Positions 14,462-22,658 of a stretch of DNA of 31,707 nucleotides are shown here, one piece after another (the first letter of the stretch is position 1; each line of letters opens with the position of its first letter). The notes beneath the pieces were generated by a model. It was not told the origin of the DNA, searched no databases, and saw only the letters and a list, made by a program, of their open reading frames with translations. This DNA comes from MGBC120314 sp964403785 (GTDB lineage: Bacteria > Bacillota > Clostridia > Lachnospirales > Lachnospiraceae): positions 1 to 31,707 of the forward strand of contig CAYOHM010000015.1 of assembly GCA_964403785.1 (NCBI GenBank). Reading direction: 5' to 3'. Both the position numbers and the translations under genes were made by a program.

Positions 14462-16774
14462 ACCTTTTGTCTCCTTTTTGGTTTGTGATTTATTTTTTAT
14501 TTTATGGTCCTTTTTGGAATCATACATTTTAAAGAAATTCAGCCTTAATGCATTTGTTACCACGCAAAAGCTTGAAAGGCTCATTGCAGCCGCGGCAAAC
14601 ATTGGATTGAGCTGCCAGCCGAGAAGCCTGATAAACACTCCTGCGGCAAGAGGTATTCCGATTATATTATAAATAAATGCCCAAAACAGATTTTGGCGTA
14701 TATTATTCAGGGTTGCACGGCTCAGGCGGATGGCTGCAGGTACGTCCAGCAGACGGCTTTTCATCAGCACTACATCCGCAGCATCTATCGCAACGTCCGC
14801 ACCCGCACCGATTGCAATACCTATATCGGCTCTTGTCAGTGCAGGAGCATCATTGATGCCGTCACCTACCATAATTACACTTCCGTTTTGCTGCAGCTTT
14901 CGTATAACGCTTTCCTTTCCGTCCGGAAGTACTCCTGCGATTACCTCGTCAACACCTGCCTTTGCACCGATTGCCTTTGCTGTGCGTTCATTATCTCCGG
15001 TCAGCATTACCACATATATGCCCATATCCTGCATCTGCCGGATTGCCTGCTCGCTGTCCTCCTTAATGGTATCAGCCACAGCGATAATTCCGCAAAGCTT
15101 TCCGTCGCATGAAAAAAGCAGGGGCGTTTTGCCTTCACCTGATAGCTGTGCGCAGCTTTGCTTTACATCCTCGGGCAGATTTATTTTATCCTGTATAAAT
15201 AAACTGCTTCCTGCGTAAAGCCTCTTACCGTCAAGAACTGCCGTCACTCCGTTTCCGACCAGTGCCTCAAAATGCTCGGTTTCCCAAGGTGTAAGCCCTT
15301 CCTCCTGCGCCCTTTGATTGATTGCGCGGGCAAGAGGATGCTCGCTCTTTACCTCCAATGCATAAGCAAGCGACAAAAGGCTTTTCTCATTGCAGCCGTT
15401 TACCGCCAATATATCCGTGACCTTTGGCTCTCCCTTTGTTATAGTTCCGGTTTTATCCAGCACCACGGTCTGGGTTTTTCCGGTTTTCTCCAGCGATACC
15501 GCAGTTTTAAAGAGTATTCCGTTTTGGGCTGCCTTGGTACTGCCAACCATAATTGCAACAGGTGTGGCAAGTCCCAGTGCACATGGACAGCTTATTACCA
15601 ATACGGAGATTGCGCGTGCCAGTGCATAGCCGAAGGCTTGTCCTGCAAGAAGCCATACAATACCTGTTATAACGGCTATCAGCATTACCGTAGGGACAAA
15701 AACTGATGACACTTTATCCGCTATCTTGGCTATCGGAGCCTTTGTCGCCGCCGCATCGCTTACCATCTGTATAATCTGTGAAAGTGTGGTATCCTCACCA
15801 ACCTTAGTGGCTTCACAGCGTATATAGCCGGATTGATTCAGAGTTCCCGCAAAGACCTGACTTCCAGCCGTCTTATCCACAGGAATACTCTCGCCTGTCA
15901 GCGTGGATTCGTCCACCGCACTGTCACCCTCCAAAACTGTTCCGTCCACCGGAATAGTTTCACCGGGATGCACTATATAGCAGTCGCCCTTTGCCACCTG
16001 TTCAATAGGCACCGTTATTTCGCTGCCCTCCCTTAAAAGCGTGGCTGTCTTAGGGGCAAGCTTCATAAGTCCCTTAAGGGCATCCGTGGTTTTGCCCTTG
16101 GAGCGTGCCTCCAGCAGCTTACCCAAGGTTATGAGCGTAAGAATCGTTGCAGCAGATTCAAAATAAAACTCATTCATGTAGGTCATCACGGCGGCTTCAT
16201 CGCCCTTAACCACCGCATCCGTCATTGCAAACAGGGCAAATGTGCTGTAAATAAACGCCGCGGACGAGCCCAGCGCAACCAATGCGTCCATATTGGGAGC
16301 ACGGTGCCATAGGCTCTTAAAGCCGCTGATAAAGAATTTCTGGTTGATTACCATAATAATAACCGTAAGAAGGAGCTGCAAAAGCCCCATTGCCACATGG
16401 TTTCCCACAAAAAATGACGGCAGCGGCCAGCCCCACATCATATGTCCCATCGAAAAATACATAAGTATAAGCCAGAAAAACAGGGAGGCAGTTAATCTCT
16501 TTTTAAGCAGCGGAGTTTCCTTATCCTTAAGCAGCTCATCATTGGCGTAAGCCGTACCCTTGTTCGTATTATTTTGTTTCTTTAAAGCTGCATCATAGCC
16601 TGCATTTCGCACCGCCGCAATAATCTCATCAGCGGATGCCGTACCCTCCACCCCCATTGAATTAGTAAGCAGGCTCACTGAGCAGGACGCAACACCCTCA
16701 ACATTCGACACCGCTTTTTCAACACGGGCAGAGCAGGCAGCGCAGCTCATACCTGTAACTGTATATTGTTCCAT
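14252..16774 (-). CDS. copA: Copper-exporting P1B-type ATPase with C-terminal CopZ-like domain
   Basis: 840 residues. The N-terminal HMA domain has metal ligands Cys11 and Cys14 (MSCAACSA). Transmembrane helices start at about 95. TGES is at 293-296, CPC at 396-398 in the ion path, the phosphorylated aspartate is D440 (DKTGT), SEHP is at 477-480 and GDGIND at 637-642. YN (702-703) and MSLSS (731-735) support Cu(I) specificity. It pumps Cu(I) out of the cytoplasm using ATP. Residues 772-840 are a second HMA domain (CAHC, 783-786), joined by a Lys-rich linker and resembling the free chaperone CopZ. A C-terminal HMA is less usual than one or two at the N-terminus. The ATG has AGGAAGG upstream. 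csoR lies upstream across the sequencing gap. Confidence 0.96.
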   Translation of the reverse strand: MEQYTVTGMSCAACSARVEKAVSNVEGVASCSVSLLTNSMGVEGTASADEIIAAVRNAGYDAALKKQNNTNKGTAYANDELLKDKETPLLKKRLTASLFFWLILMYFSMGHMMWGWPLPSFFVGNHVAMGLLQLLLTVIIMVINQKFFISGFKSLWHRAPNMDALVALGSSAAFIYSTFALFAMTDAVVKGDEAAVMTYMNEFYFESAATILTLITLGKLLEARSKGKTTDALKGLMKLAPKTATLLREGSEITVPIEQVAKGDCYIVHPGETIPVDGTVLEGDSAVDESTLTGESIPVDKTAGSQVFAGTLNQSGYIRCEATKVGEDTTLSQIIQMVSDAAATKAPIAKIADKVSSVFVPTVMLIAVITGIVWLLAGQAFGYALARAISVLVISCPCALGLATPVAIMVGSTKAAQNGILFKTAVSLEKTGKTQTVVLDKTGTITKGEPKVTDILAVNGCNEKSLLSLAYALEVKSEHPLARAINQRAQEEGLTPWETEHFEALVGNGVTAVLDGKRLYAGSSLFIQDKINLPEDVKQSCAQLSGEGKTPLLFSCDGKLCGIIAVADTIKEDSEQAIRQMQDMGIYVVMLTGDNERTAKAIGAKAGVDEVIAGVLPDGKESVIRKLQQNGSVIMVGDGINDAPALTRADIGIAIGAGADVAIDAADVVLMKSRLLDVPAAIRLSRATLNNIRQNLFWAFIYNIIGIPLAAGVFIRLLGWQLNPMFAAAAMSLSSFCVVTNALRLNFFKMYDSKKDHKIKNKSQTKKETKGMEKTLNIEGMMCAHCEMHTKNALEAVEGVTAAQVSHEKGTAIVTLEKDVADEKLTQAVEAQGYHVTSIS
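14471..14476 (-). promoter_or_regulatory. Internal ribosome binding site before the CopZ-like domain
   Basis: AAGGAG on the minus strand, 9 bases before an in-frame ATG inside the copA reading frame. It encodes part of the Lys-rich linker, so it may be coincidental (Lys and Glu codons are purine-rich), but its spacing matches the strong sites of other genes in the window. Confidence 0.5.
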
Positions 16775-16798
16775 AAAATTATCCTTCCTACTTCATTA

Positions 16799-16898
16799 NN
16801 NNNNNNNNNNNNNNNNNNNNNNNNNNNNNNNNNNNNNNNNNNNNNNNNNNNNNNNNNNNNNNNNNNNNNNNNNNNNNNNNNNNNNNNNNNNNNNNNNN
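16799..16898. other. Assembly gap (100 N)
   Basis: Exactly 100 undetermined bases, the usual placeholder for a scaffold join of uncertain length. It removes the 3' end of csoR and any intergenic sequence or small gene before copA. Confidence 0.99.
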
Positions 16899-17131
16899 GC
16901 GACGCAGCCCCTGATGTGATGTGCCAGCAGCTCCTTGTTAAAAGCATTAACGGCAGCATTAACTGCGGCTGACTGCACCAAAATATCGGTACAATAAACA
17001 TCATTATCCACCATTTTGCGAATACCGCGGATTTGCCCCTCTATCCGGTTCAAGCGGTTTATCAGCTTCTTTTTCTCCTGCTCGGAGCGCTTTGTACTCT
17101 TCTCGCAGCAGCACAAGTTTTTATCAGACAT
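16899..17131 (-). CDS. csoR: CsoR-family copper-sensing repressor (3' end lost in gap)
   Basis: 77 residues are visible from the ATG at 17131 to the gap; the family is usually 85-100 residues, so only a short tail should be missing. The LINRLNRIEGQIRGIRKMV segment is the family hallmark, and the Cu(I) ligands Cys47 (YCTDIL), His72 and Cys76 (HIRGC) are all present. Cu(I) binding releases the repressor from DNA. An extra N-terminal CCC cluster (7-9) is unusual. The start is fixed by TAGGAGGG, 6 bases upstream. A longer frame from 17173 would begin at the predicted transcription start and cannot be used. It is first in the copper operon, with CopA next. Confidence 0.93.
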
Positions 17132-17178
17132 ATTCATCCCTCCTAAGTAACGCCCGCTAAGTTCCTCAAACACTTATT

Positions 17179-17207
17179 AGAATATACCCCCACGGGGTAT
17201 TTGTCAA
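17179..17207 (-). promoter_or_regulatory. csoR-copA promoter with CsoR operator between -35 and -10
   Basis: On the minus strand a perfect TTGACA (17202-17207), a 17-base spacer and TATTCT (17179-17184). The spacer contains the inverted repeat ATACCCC-CAC-GGGGTAT (plus strand, 17184-17200), matching the GC-rich palindromes known for CsoR. Bound CsoR would block RNA polymerase, and copper would relieve this. The ptsI stop codon is only about 25 bp away. Confidence 0.9.
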
Positions 17208-17232
17208 GTACAGGCGAGCCTTAAAATTGCGC

Positions 17233-18846
17233 CTACAAACCCTCCCTTACCACCTTCCTTAGCATCAATACACTTGCGGGCGATACCGACAACTCATCCA
17301 CCCCCATTTTCAAAAATTCCTGTGTCAGTGTGGTATCCGCACCAAGCTCTCCGCATATTCCAACCCAGATTCCCGCCCTGTGTCCGTTGTCACATACCAT
17401 TTTAATCATACGCATTACTGCCGGATGATGCGGTTCATAAAAGCTGTCGATTTGGGAATTCTGACGGTCTATTGCAAGTGTATACTGTGTCAGGTCATTT
17501 GTTCCTATACTGAAGAAGTCCACCTGGCCGGCAAGTTCATCCGACATAATAGCTGCCGCGGGCGTTTCTATCATTATGCCCTCCTGCACATTGGAGATTT
17601 TGATATTCTCGGCTTTAAGCTCGTCACGGACAGCTTTGGATATTGCCTTTATACGGTGCACCTCATCCACGGATATAATCATCGGATACATAATTGCAAG
17701 ATTGCCGAAAGCGCTTGCCCTGTATAATGCCCGCAGCTGGGTTTTGAAAATTTCCGGCCGTGAAAGACAGATTCTTATGGCACGAAAGCCGAGTGCCGGA
17801 TTTTCTTCTCTTTCCAGATTGAGGTAATCAGCCTTCTTATCCGCACCTATATCCAGCGTTCTGATAATCACCTGCTTGCCGCCCATTGTCTGTACAACCT
17901 TTTTGTAGGCTTCAAACTGTTCCTCCTCCGAAGGAGGTGTATTACGCTCAAGATACAGGAACTCCGACCTGAATAAGCCTATACCTCCTGCATCATTAGC
18001 CAGCACTGCCGGCAAATCAGAAATGCTGCTGATATTTGCATATATATTTATTTTCTGCCCTGACGGGGTTACATTTTCCTTTCCCCTTAGCTGCGATAAA
18101 AGTGCCTTTTTCTCATCATCATTGCGCTTTTTTTCGTAATATTTATCAAGGACCTCCGGCTGCGGGTCCACGATTAATTTTCCCTCGTATCCATCCACGA
18201 TACCGATATGCCCGTCATATTCGCGGGATATTTGGGCACCAATCAAAGCCGGAACTGCCATATTTCTTGCCAGAATAGCCGTATGTGAATTACTGCTTCC
18301 GTACTTTGTAACAAATGCCAGAAGCCTTGATTTATCCATCTGTACGGTTTCGGACGGAGCAAGGTCCTTTGCCAGCAGAATAACCGGCTCCCTGCCCAAT
18401 TCATCACAATCCCCGACACCGCCAAGCACTCTTAGCACCCTCTCCGAAATGTCCTTAACATCCGCACTTCTGGCTTTAAAATATTCATCCTCCATATTTT
18501 CAAACATCTCGGCAAAATTATCTCCGGTACAGGCGACCGCATACTCCGCATTTACCGACTGCATGGTGATTATATTTACGACAGAGGCATTGTAGTCCGC
18601 GTCCTCAAGCATCATTGAATGAATATTAAATATTTCAGCATTTTCCTGCCCCACCCTGATAACTGCCTTTTCATACAGCTCCTTTAGCTGCTCGCCCGCC
18701 GTTTTTATTGCAGCCTCGTAACGCGCGATTTCTGCGGCTATATCCTTAACCTGCCTGCGCGTCACCATATTTTCAGCTTTTTCATAAAATTTGATTCTGC
18801 CAATCGCAACACCGTTACACACGGTTTTTGCGCATATCTCGACCAT
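17233..18846 (-). CDS. ptsI: PTS enzyme I (PEP-protein phosphotransferase)
   Basis: 537 residues. It transfers phosphate from PEP to HPr, the first step of PTS sugar uptake, in the cytoplasm. The phosphorylated His188 is in SSNSHTAILAR, where many homologues read GGRTSHxAIxAR. PEP-site residues include R293 (GLFRSEF), R329 (RTLDIGADK), E427, N450-D451 (GTNDLTQY) and C498 (CGELG). The N-terminal HPr-binding helical domain and the C-terminal barrel are both present. The ATG at 18846 is chosen because GAGGTGG lies 6 bases upstream; an in-frame GTG at 18855 sits inside that site. It is the last gene of the beta-glucoside operon, 13 bp after the HPr gene. It is slightly shorter than the usual 570 residues. 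Confidence 0.95.
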   Translation of the reverse strand: MVEICAKTVCNGVAIGRIKFYEKAENMVTRRQVKDIAAEIARYEAAIKTAGEQLKELYEKAVIRVGQENAEIFNIHSMMLEDADYNASVVNIITMQSVNAEYAVACTGDNFAEMFENMEDEYFKARSADVKDISERVLRVLGGVGDCDELGREPVILLAKDLAPSETVQMDKSRLLAFVTKYGSSNSHTAILARNMAVPALIGAQISREYDGHIGIVDGYEGKLIVDPQPEVLDKYYEKKRNDDEKKALLSQLRGKENVTPSGQKINIYANISSISDLPAVLANDAGGIGLFRSEFLYLERNTPPSEEEQFEAYKKVVQTMGGKQVIIRTLDIGADKKADYLNLEREENPALGFRAIRICLSRPEIFKTQLRALYRASAFGNLAIMYPMIISVDEVHRIKAISKAVRDELKAENIKISNVQEGIMIETPAAAIMSDELAGQVDFFSIGTNDLTQYTLAIDRQNSQIDSFYEPHHPAVMRMIKMVCDNGHRAGIWVGICGELGADTTLTQEFLKMGVDELSVSPASVLMLRKVVREGL

Positions 18847-18859
18847 AACAGCCACCTCA

Positions 18860-19117
18860 TTACAGATTATTCTTGAAAAACTCTTCTATTTGTACGGCAG
18901 CCGCAGCCTCGTCCTCGCCTTCCACTCTGACCCTTACCGTATCACCTTTTTTTATGCCAAGCGACATAACCGCCATAAGCTTTCCGGCATCTGCACTTTT
19001 TTCACCCCTGAACAGTGTAACCTTTGACGCGTACTCATTTACCTTTTTTACCAGCATGCCAGCCGGACGGGCGTGAAGTCCCACTTCATCAGTAATTACA
19101 TAGTTAAATTCTCTCAT
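18860..19117 (-). CDS. ptsH: HPr-family phosphocarrier with Lys at the Ser46 position
   Basis: 85 residues. It carries phosphate from enzyme I to the EIIA domain. The active-site His15 lies in GLHARPAG, exactly at the canonical position. The regulatory Ser46, normally in KSIMGVMSL and phosphorylated by HPr kinase for CcpA-mediated repression, is replaced by Lys (GKLMAVMSL). The protein should work in transport but not as an HPr kinase target. The ATG at 19117 has GGAG 7 bases upstream; a TTG start at 19129 would precede that site. It is between bglA (15 bp) and ptsI (13 bp). The gene symbol is by family; a separate housekeeping HPr probably exists elsewhere. Confidence 0.92.
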   Translation of the reverse strand: MREFNYVITDEVGLHARPAGMLVKKVNEYASKVTLFRGEKSADAGKLMAVMSLGIKKGDTVRVRVEGEDEAAAAVQIEEFFKNNL

Positions 19118-19132
19118 ATCATTCTCCAATCT

Positions 19133-20569
19133 TTACAATTCTGCCCCATTTGTTTCAATCACCCTCTTGTACCAGAAGAAGGAGGCTTTCCTGCTTCTTT
19201 TGAGAGTGCCTGTGCCGTCATCATATTTGTCAACATAGACCAGACCATAGCGCTTAGCCAGCTCACCGGTGGAGGCTGAAACAACGTCAATCCAGCCCCA
19301 GACCGTATATCCCATAAGGTCAACGCCATCCTTAACTGCCTCCTTCATTGCCAGAATATGCTCACGAAGGTACTCTATCCTGTAACTGTCATTAATTCCT
19401 GCATCCTCCTGCAGCTCGTCAAATGCGCCAAGACCGTTTTCCACAACCATCAGCGGTATCCTGTAACGTGAATAAATCTCATTTAATGCATACCTAAGTC
19501 CCGTCGGGTCTATCTGCCAGCCCCAGTCGCTTTCCTTAAGATATGGATTTTTTGCACCGCTTATAAGATTCCCCTTTGCTGTGTTCTTGGTTTTATCCGC
19601 CGTTATACAGCCCGACATATAATAGCTGAAGGTATAGAAATCGACCCTTCCGTCAAGAAGAATCTCATCATCCCCCTCCTGCTTTATGATTGTAATTTCA
19701 TTCTCCCTGAAAAACCTTTCAGCATAATAAGGATATGCGCCCCTTACCTGAACGTCCGAAGCAAACCAGTTCATGCGCTGCATCTGCCTCTGGCACTCCA
19801 AAACATCCTCCGGTTTGCAGGTAAGCGGGTACATCGGCGCAAAAAGGCACATATTTCCCATTTTGAAATGCGGATAATTATCGTGGGCATATTTTACCGC
19901 AAGAGCACTGGCTATAAACTGATGATGAAGCGCCTGATATCTTATCCGTATGTCATCCGGTGCCTTTGATACAGGACCTTCATAGTCCTTGACCGTTCCA
20001 AGCGACAGCACGCCTCCCAGCGGCATTGTTCCCGAATTGATTTCATTAAAGGTAAGCCAGTACCTTACCTTGCTACGGTATCTTTCAAAGATTACCCTGC
20101 AATAATTCATATAACAGTCAATACATTTCCTGCTTTCCCAGCCGTTAAAGCTTTCTATTAAGGCATACGGCATTTCATAATGCGAAATGGTAACCAAGGG
20201 TTCTATTGCGTATTTTTTCAGCTCGTCAAACACATCATCATAAAATTTAAGCCCTGCCTCATTCGGCTCTTTTTCCATTCCCGTAGGAAATATCCTTGTC
20301 CAGTTGATTGACATACGGAAAACCTTAAATCCCATCTGAGCCGCCAGTGCAATATCCTCTCTGAAATGATGATAAAAATCCGTCGCCGTATGGCTCGGAT
20401 AAATCGTACCCTGTTCAAATTCTTTGGTAATACGCTTTTCGACTGTATTTGAACCGCCTGTGCAGTGGTCACAAACAGAAGCACCCTTGCCGTCAGCATC
20501 CCATGCCCCCTCATACTGATTGGCTGCTGTTGCACCTCCCCATAGAAAGCCGTCTTTAAATGCACTCAT
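19133..20569 (-). CDS. bglA: 6-phospho-beta-glucosidase (GH1)
   Basis: 478 residues, standard length for GH1. The acid/base Glu176 is in TFNEIN and the nucleophile Glu377 in VVENGLG. The phosphate-binding set S433, K439 and Y441 (S-x5-K-x-Y) marks a 6-phospho-glycosidase rather than a plain glucosidase. It cleaves phosphorylated beta-glucosides such as cellobiose-6P, salicin-6P or arbutin-6P in the cytoplasm to glucose-6P and the aglycone or sugar. Its start overlaps the bglP stop by 4 bp (ATGA), indicating translational coupling, and HPr follows directly. The exact substrate is not determined. Confidence 0.94.
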   Translation of the reverse strand: MSAFKDGFLWGGATAANQYEGAWDADGKGASVCDHCTGGSNTVEKRITKEFEQGTIYPSHTATDFYHHFREDIALAAQMGFKVFRMSINWTRIFPTGMEKEPNEAGLKFYDDVFDELKKYAIEPLVTISHYEMPYALIESFNGWESRKCIDCYMNYCRVIFERYRSKVRYWLTFNEINSGTMPLGGVLSLGTVKDYEGPVSKAPDDIRIRYQALHHQFIASALAVKYAHDNYPHFKMGNMCLFAPMYPLTCKPEDVLECQRQMQRMNWFASDVQVRGAYPYYAERFFRENEITIIKQEGDDEILLDGRVDFYTFSYYMSGCITADKTKNTAKGNLISGAKNPYLKESDWGWQIDPTGLRYALNEIYSRYRIPLMVVENGLGAFDELQEDAGINDSYRIEYLREHILAMKEAVKDGVDLMGYTVWGWIDVVSASTGELAKRYGLVYVDKYDDGTGTLKRSRKASFFWYKRVIETNGAEL

Positions 20570-22359
20570 TCTGTCAATTCCTTTCTGAAAATTTTAAGCA
20601 GCATTTCTCCGTTCTTAACCCGCTTGGAATTTGTCGGGAGAACATCCTTATATTGGTCTGAATTTGTGATAACCACCGGTGTCGTGGCAGGATGACCCGC
20701 CGCCTTAATTTTAGCTATGTCAAACTCCAGAAGAACATCACCTTTTTTTATTTTATCACCCTGTTTTTTTAGCGCAGTAAAGCCGTCGCCGTTCATTTCA
20801 ACGGTATCCATACCTACATGAATCAAAATCTCAGCCCCCGAATCGGCTGTAATTCCTATTGCATGACCTGTCGGGAAAAATGTTGTTATCACTCCGTTAT
20901 TCGGTGCATAAACTCTTCCCTGCGCCGGTTCAATGGCAATACCCTTCCCCATTGCACCTGATGAGAAAACCTCATCCTCTATATCTGAAAGTTCGATAAC
21001 CTTCCCTTCAATCGGGGCTGTTATTGTCAATTCATTTTCATTATGACCGTCCCCGTCCCTGTAAAATATAAGCTCCAGCACAAATGCCGCAATTACACAG
21101 ATAACCGATACTATAATACCAATCAGCATTGGTTTTATGTCATTGGTGTCGGGACTTATAAACATTGTGTAAGAAAAAATACCCATACCTGCCATCTGGT
21201 AATTTCTAATTCCCATAGTGCAGAGCACGGCACCTGCAATGCCTGATACCACGCAGGTTCTTATAAACGGTGCTTTCTTAGGAAGTGTAATGCCGTATAT
21301 AGCCGGCTCGGTTACACCCGCAGCCGCAGAAATAACTGCCGGAGGACACAGGCTTTTTAGCTTCTTATCCCTTGTCTTAAGCATAATACCAAGACAGGCT
21401 CCCGTCTGTGCAAAGGTTGTACCCATCATTGCCGTCAGAATCACCTCTCCCGTATATAAACCGTTTACGTCCGTGAGAGTCATATTTGACAGTGCAATGG
21501 GAATAAGAGCCCAGTGCAACCCGAACATAACCAGAAGCTGCCACGAAAAGCCCACCAACAAACCCATTAAAACCGGACTTAAGGTATTTACTGCCTCAAA
21601 CGCTGCCGCAAGATAATTTGATATAAGTGATGTGACCGGACCTATTATCAGCAATGTAAGACAAACCGTTAATGTACAGGTAATAAGCGGAACGGCAAAA
21701 AGCCTTACCGTATCAGGTATATATTTTTTGTATATTTTTTCAAACCATGCCGCAAATGCAACCGCACAAATAACAGGAAGTACGGTATTTGTGTAATCAT
21801 CGGGCATATACGGTGAAACCAGCGCAAGACCAATAAGCAGTCCCTCCATTTCAGGAAGAGAGAATTTCTTTGCGGCGGACAGGCCCAGAATTGCCGGAAA
21901 AAAATAAAATACCGCATCACCTATTCCATATAAAATGTTGTAGACTGCACCCGAGGAATCCAATATACCCGCCGCCGAAAAAAGCAGCGCAAAGCCCTTT
22001 AAGATTCCGCAGGCACACAGCACACCGAGAAACGGAGAAAAAACTCCCGTTATTATTCCGATAAAAGCATTGAACGGATTTTCATTTGTTTTTAATGAAC
22101 CTGCCTTTAGCTGTCCGGCTGCAACCACCGCATCAAAAACCTGCGGCACGTGATTTCCGATAACAACCATGTACTGTCCTCCTGACTGGATTACAGTCAC
22201 TATTCCGTCCGTGTTCTTTAGTATATCCGTGTTTGCCTTTGATTCATCCTTCAATTTAAACCTAAGTCTTGTAACGCAATGTGTGATATCTGCGACATTA
22301 TCCCTGCCGCCTACATTTTGAATAATAATTTGCGCCAACGCATCATACTTATCCGCCAA
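20566..22359 (-). CDS. bglP: Beta-glucoside PTS transporter, EIIBCA
   Basis: 597 residues in B-C-A order. EIIB (about 1-80) carries the phosphorylated Cys28 (THCVTRLRF). EIIC has about ten membrane segments (about 100-440) and the substrate-site motif TEPAIYGITLP. The glucose-type EIIA (about 465-590) carries His499 (GHAIGI) and the phosphorylated His514 (LIHVGMDTV). It imports and phosphorylates beta-glucosides. The start is TTG with AGGGAAGG upstream; no better ATG is available before the EIIB fold. It is first in the operon with bglA, HPr and enzyme I. No BglG/LicT-type antiterminator gene is adjacent and no RAT-like sequence was recognised upstream, so the regulation differs from the classical bgl pattern. 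Confidence 0.95.
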   Translation of the reverse strand: MADKYDALAQIIIQNVGGRDNVADITHCVTRLRFKLKDESKANTDILKNTDGIVTVIQSGGQYMVVIGNHVPQVFDAVVAAGQLKAGSLKTNENPFNAFIGIITGVFSPFLGVLCACGILKGFALLFSAAGILDSSGAVYNILYGIGDAVFYFFPAILGLSAAKKFSLPEMEGLLIGLALVSPYMPDDYTNTVLPVICAVAFAAWFEKIYKKYIPDTVRLFAVPLITCTLTVCLTLLIIGPVTSLISNYLAAAFEAVNTLSPVLMGLLVGFSWQLLVMFGLHWALIPIALSNMTLTDVNGLYTGEVILTAMMGTTFAQTGACLGIMLKTRDKKLKSLCPPAVISAAAGVTEPAIYGITLPKKAPFIRTCVVSGIAGAVLCTMGIRNYQMAGMGIFSYTMFISPDTNDIKPMLIGIIVSVICVIAAFVLELIFYRDGDGHNENELTITAPIEGKVIELSDIEDEVFSSGAMGKGIAIEPAQGRVYAPNNGVITTFFPTGHAIGITADSGAEILIHVGMDTVEMNGDGFTALKKQGDKIKKGDVLLEFDIAKIKAAGHPATTPVVITNSDQYKDVLPTNSKRVKNGEMLLKIFRKELTE

Positions 22360-22408
22360 TGTGATTTTTTCCTTCCCTAATATGATTTTTTTATTAAGAA
22401 AGTCGGGG

Positions 22409-22548
22409 GATTTTATTTTAAGGTGCTATAAAGCTACGCTTTATTGCAAATTTGCACCTGAATTGCGATAAGTAAGCTAGCTTACTTTGCGCAATTCAGG
22501 TGCAAAATTACCATATCACCTTGTGATATGGTACCTTAAAATAAAATC
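22409..22548. repeat. 140-bp foldback element, MITE-like
   Basis: Perfect 16-bp terminal inverted repeats GATTTTATTTTAAGGT (22409-22424) and its complement (22533-22548) enclose three nested hairpins: TAAAG/CTTTA near 22430-22443, a central 17-bp arm TTTGCACCTGAATTGCG with its complement around the 18-base palindrome AAGTAAGCTAGCTTACTT, and ACCATATCAC/GTGATATGGT near 22510-22532. TTATTA occurs on both sides (22391-22396 and 22554-22559), a possible target duplication at some distance. The element has no coding capacity. It fills the space upstream of bglP and could also terminate or fold RNA. Nothing else was recognised in the rest of the 299-bp gene-free stretch 22360-22658 apart from the bglP ribosome binding site. 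Confidence 0.75.
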
Positions 22549-22658
22549 ATGGCTTATTATCCCAAACTTTTTCTTAATATACTCTTAGGGTTATTGTTTC
22601 ACTTTTAGCGCAAATTATTACTTCCCAGATATAAAGAAATATTAAGATTTATAATAAC

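Noticed and set aside
17132..17173. N-terminal extension of CsoR (MFEELSGRYLGG...)
   Set aside because: It begins at the predicted transcription start and precedes the TAGGAGGG ribosome binding site.
17212..17234. AGGCG/CGCCT hairpin at the ptsI stop as a terminator
   Set aside because: The stem is only 5 bp, includes the stop codon and has no U-tract. ptsI transcripts may read into the csoR promoter region.
22360..22658. BglG/LicT-type antiterminator (RAT) upstream of bglP
   Set aside because: No RAT-like sequence or matching overlapping terminator was recognised, and no antiterminator gene is adjacent.
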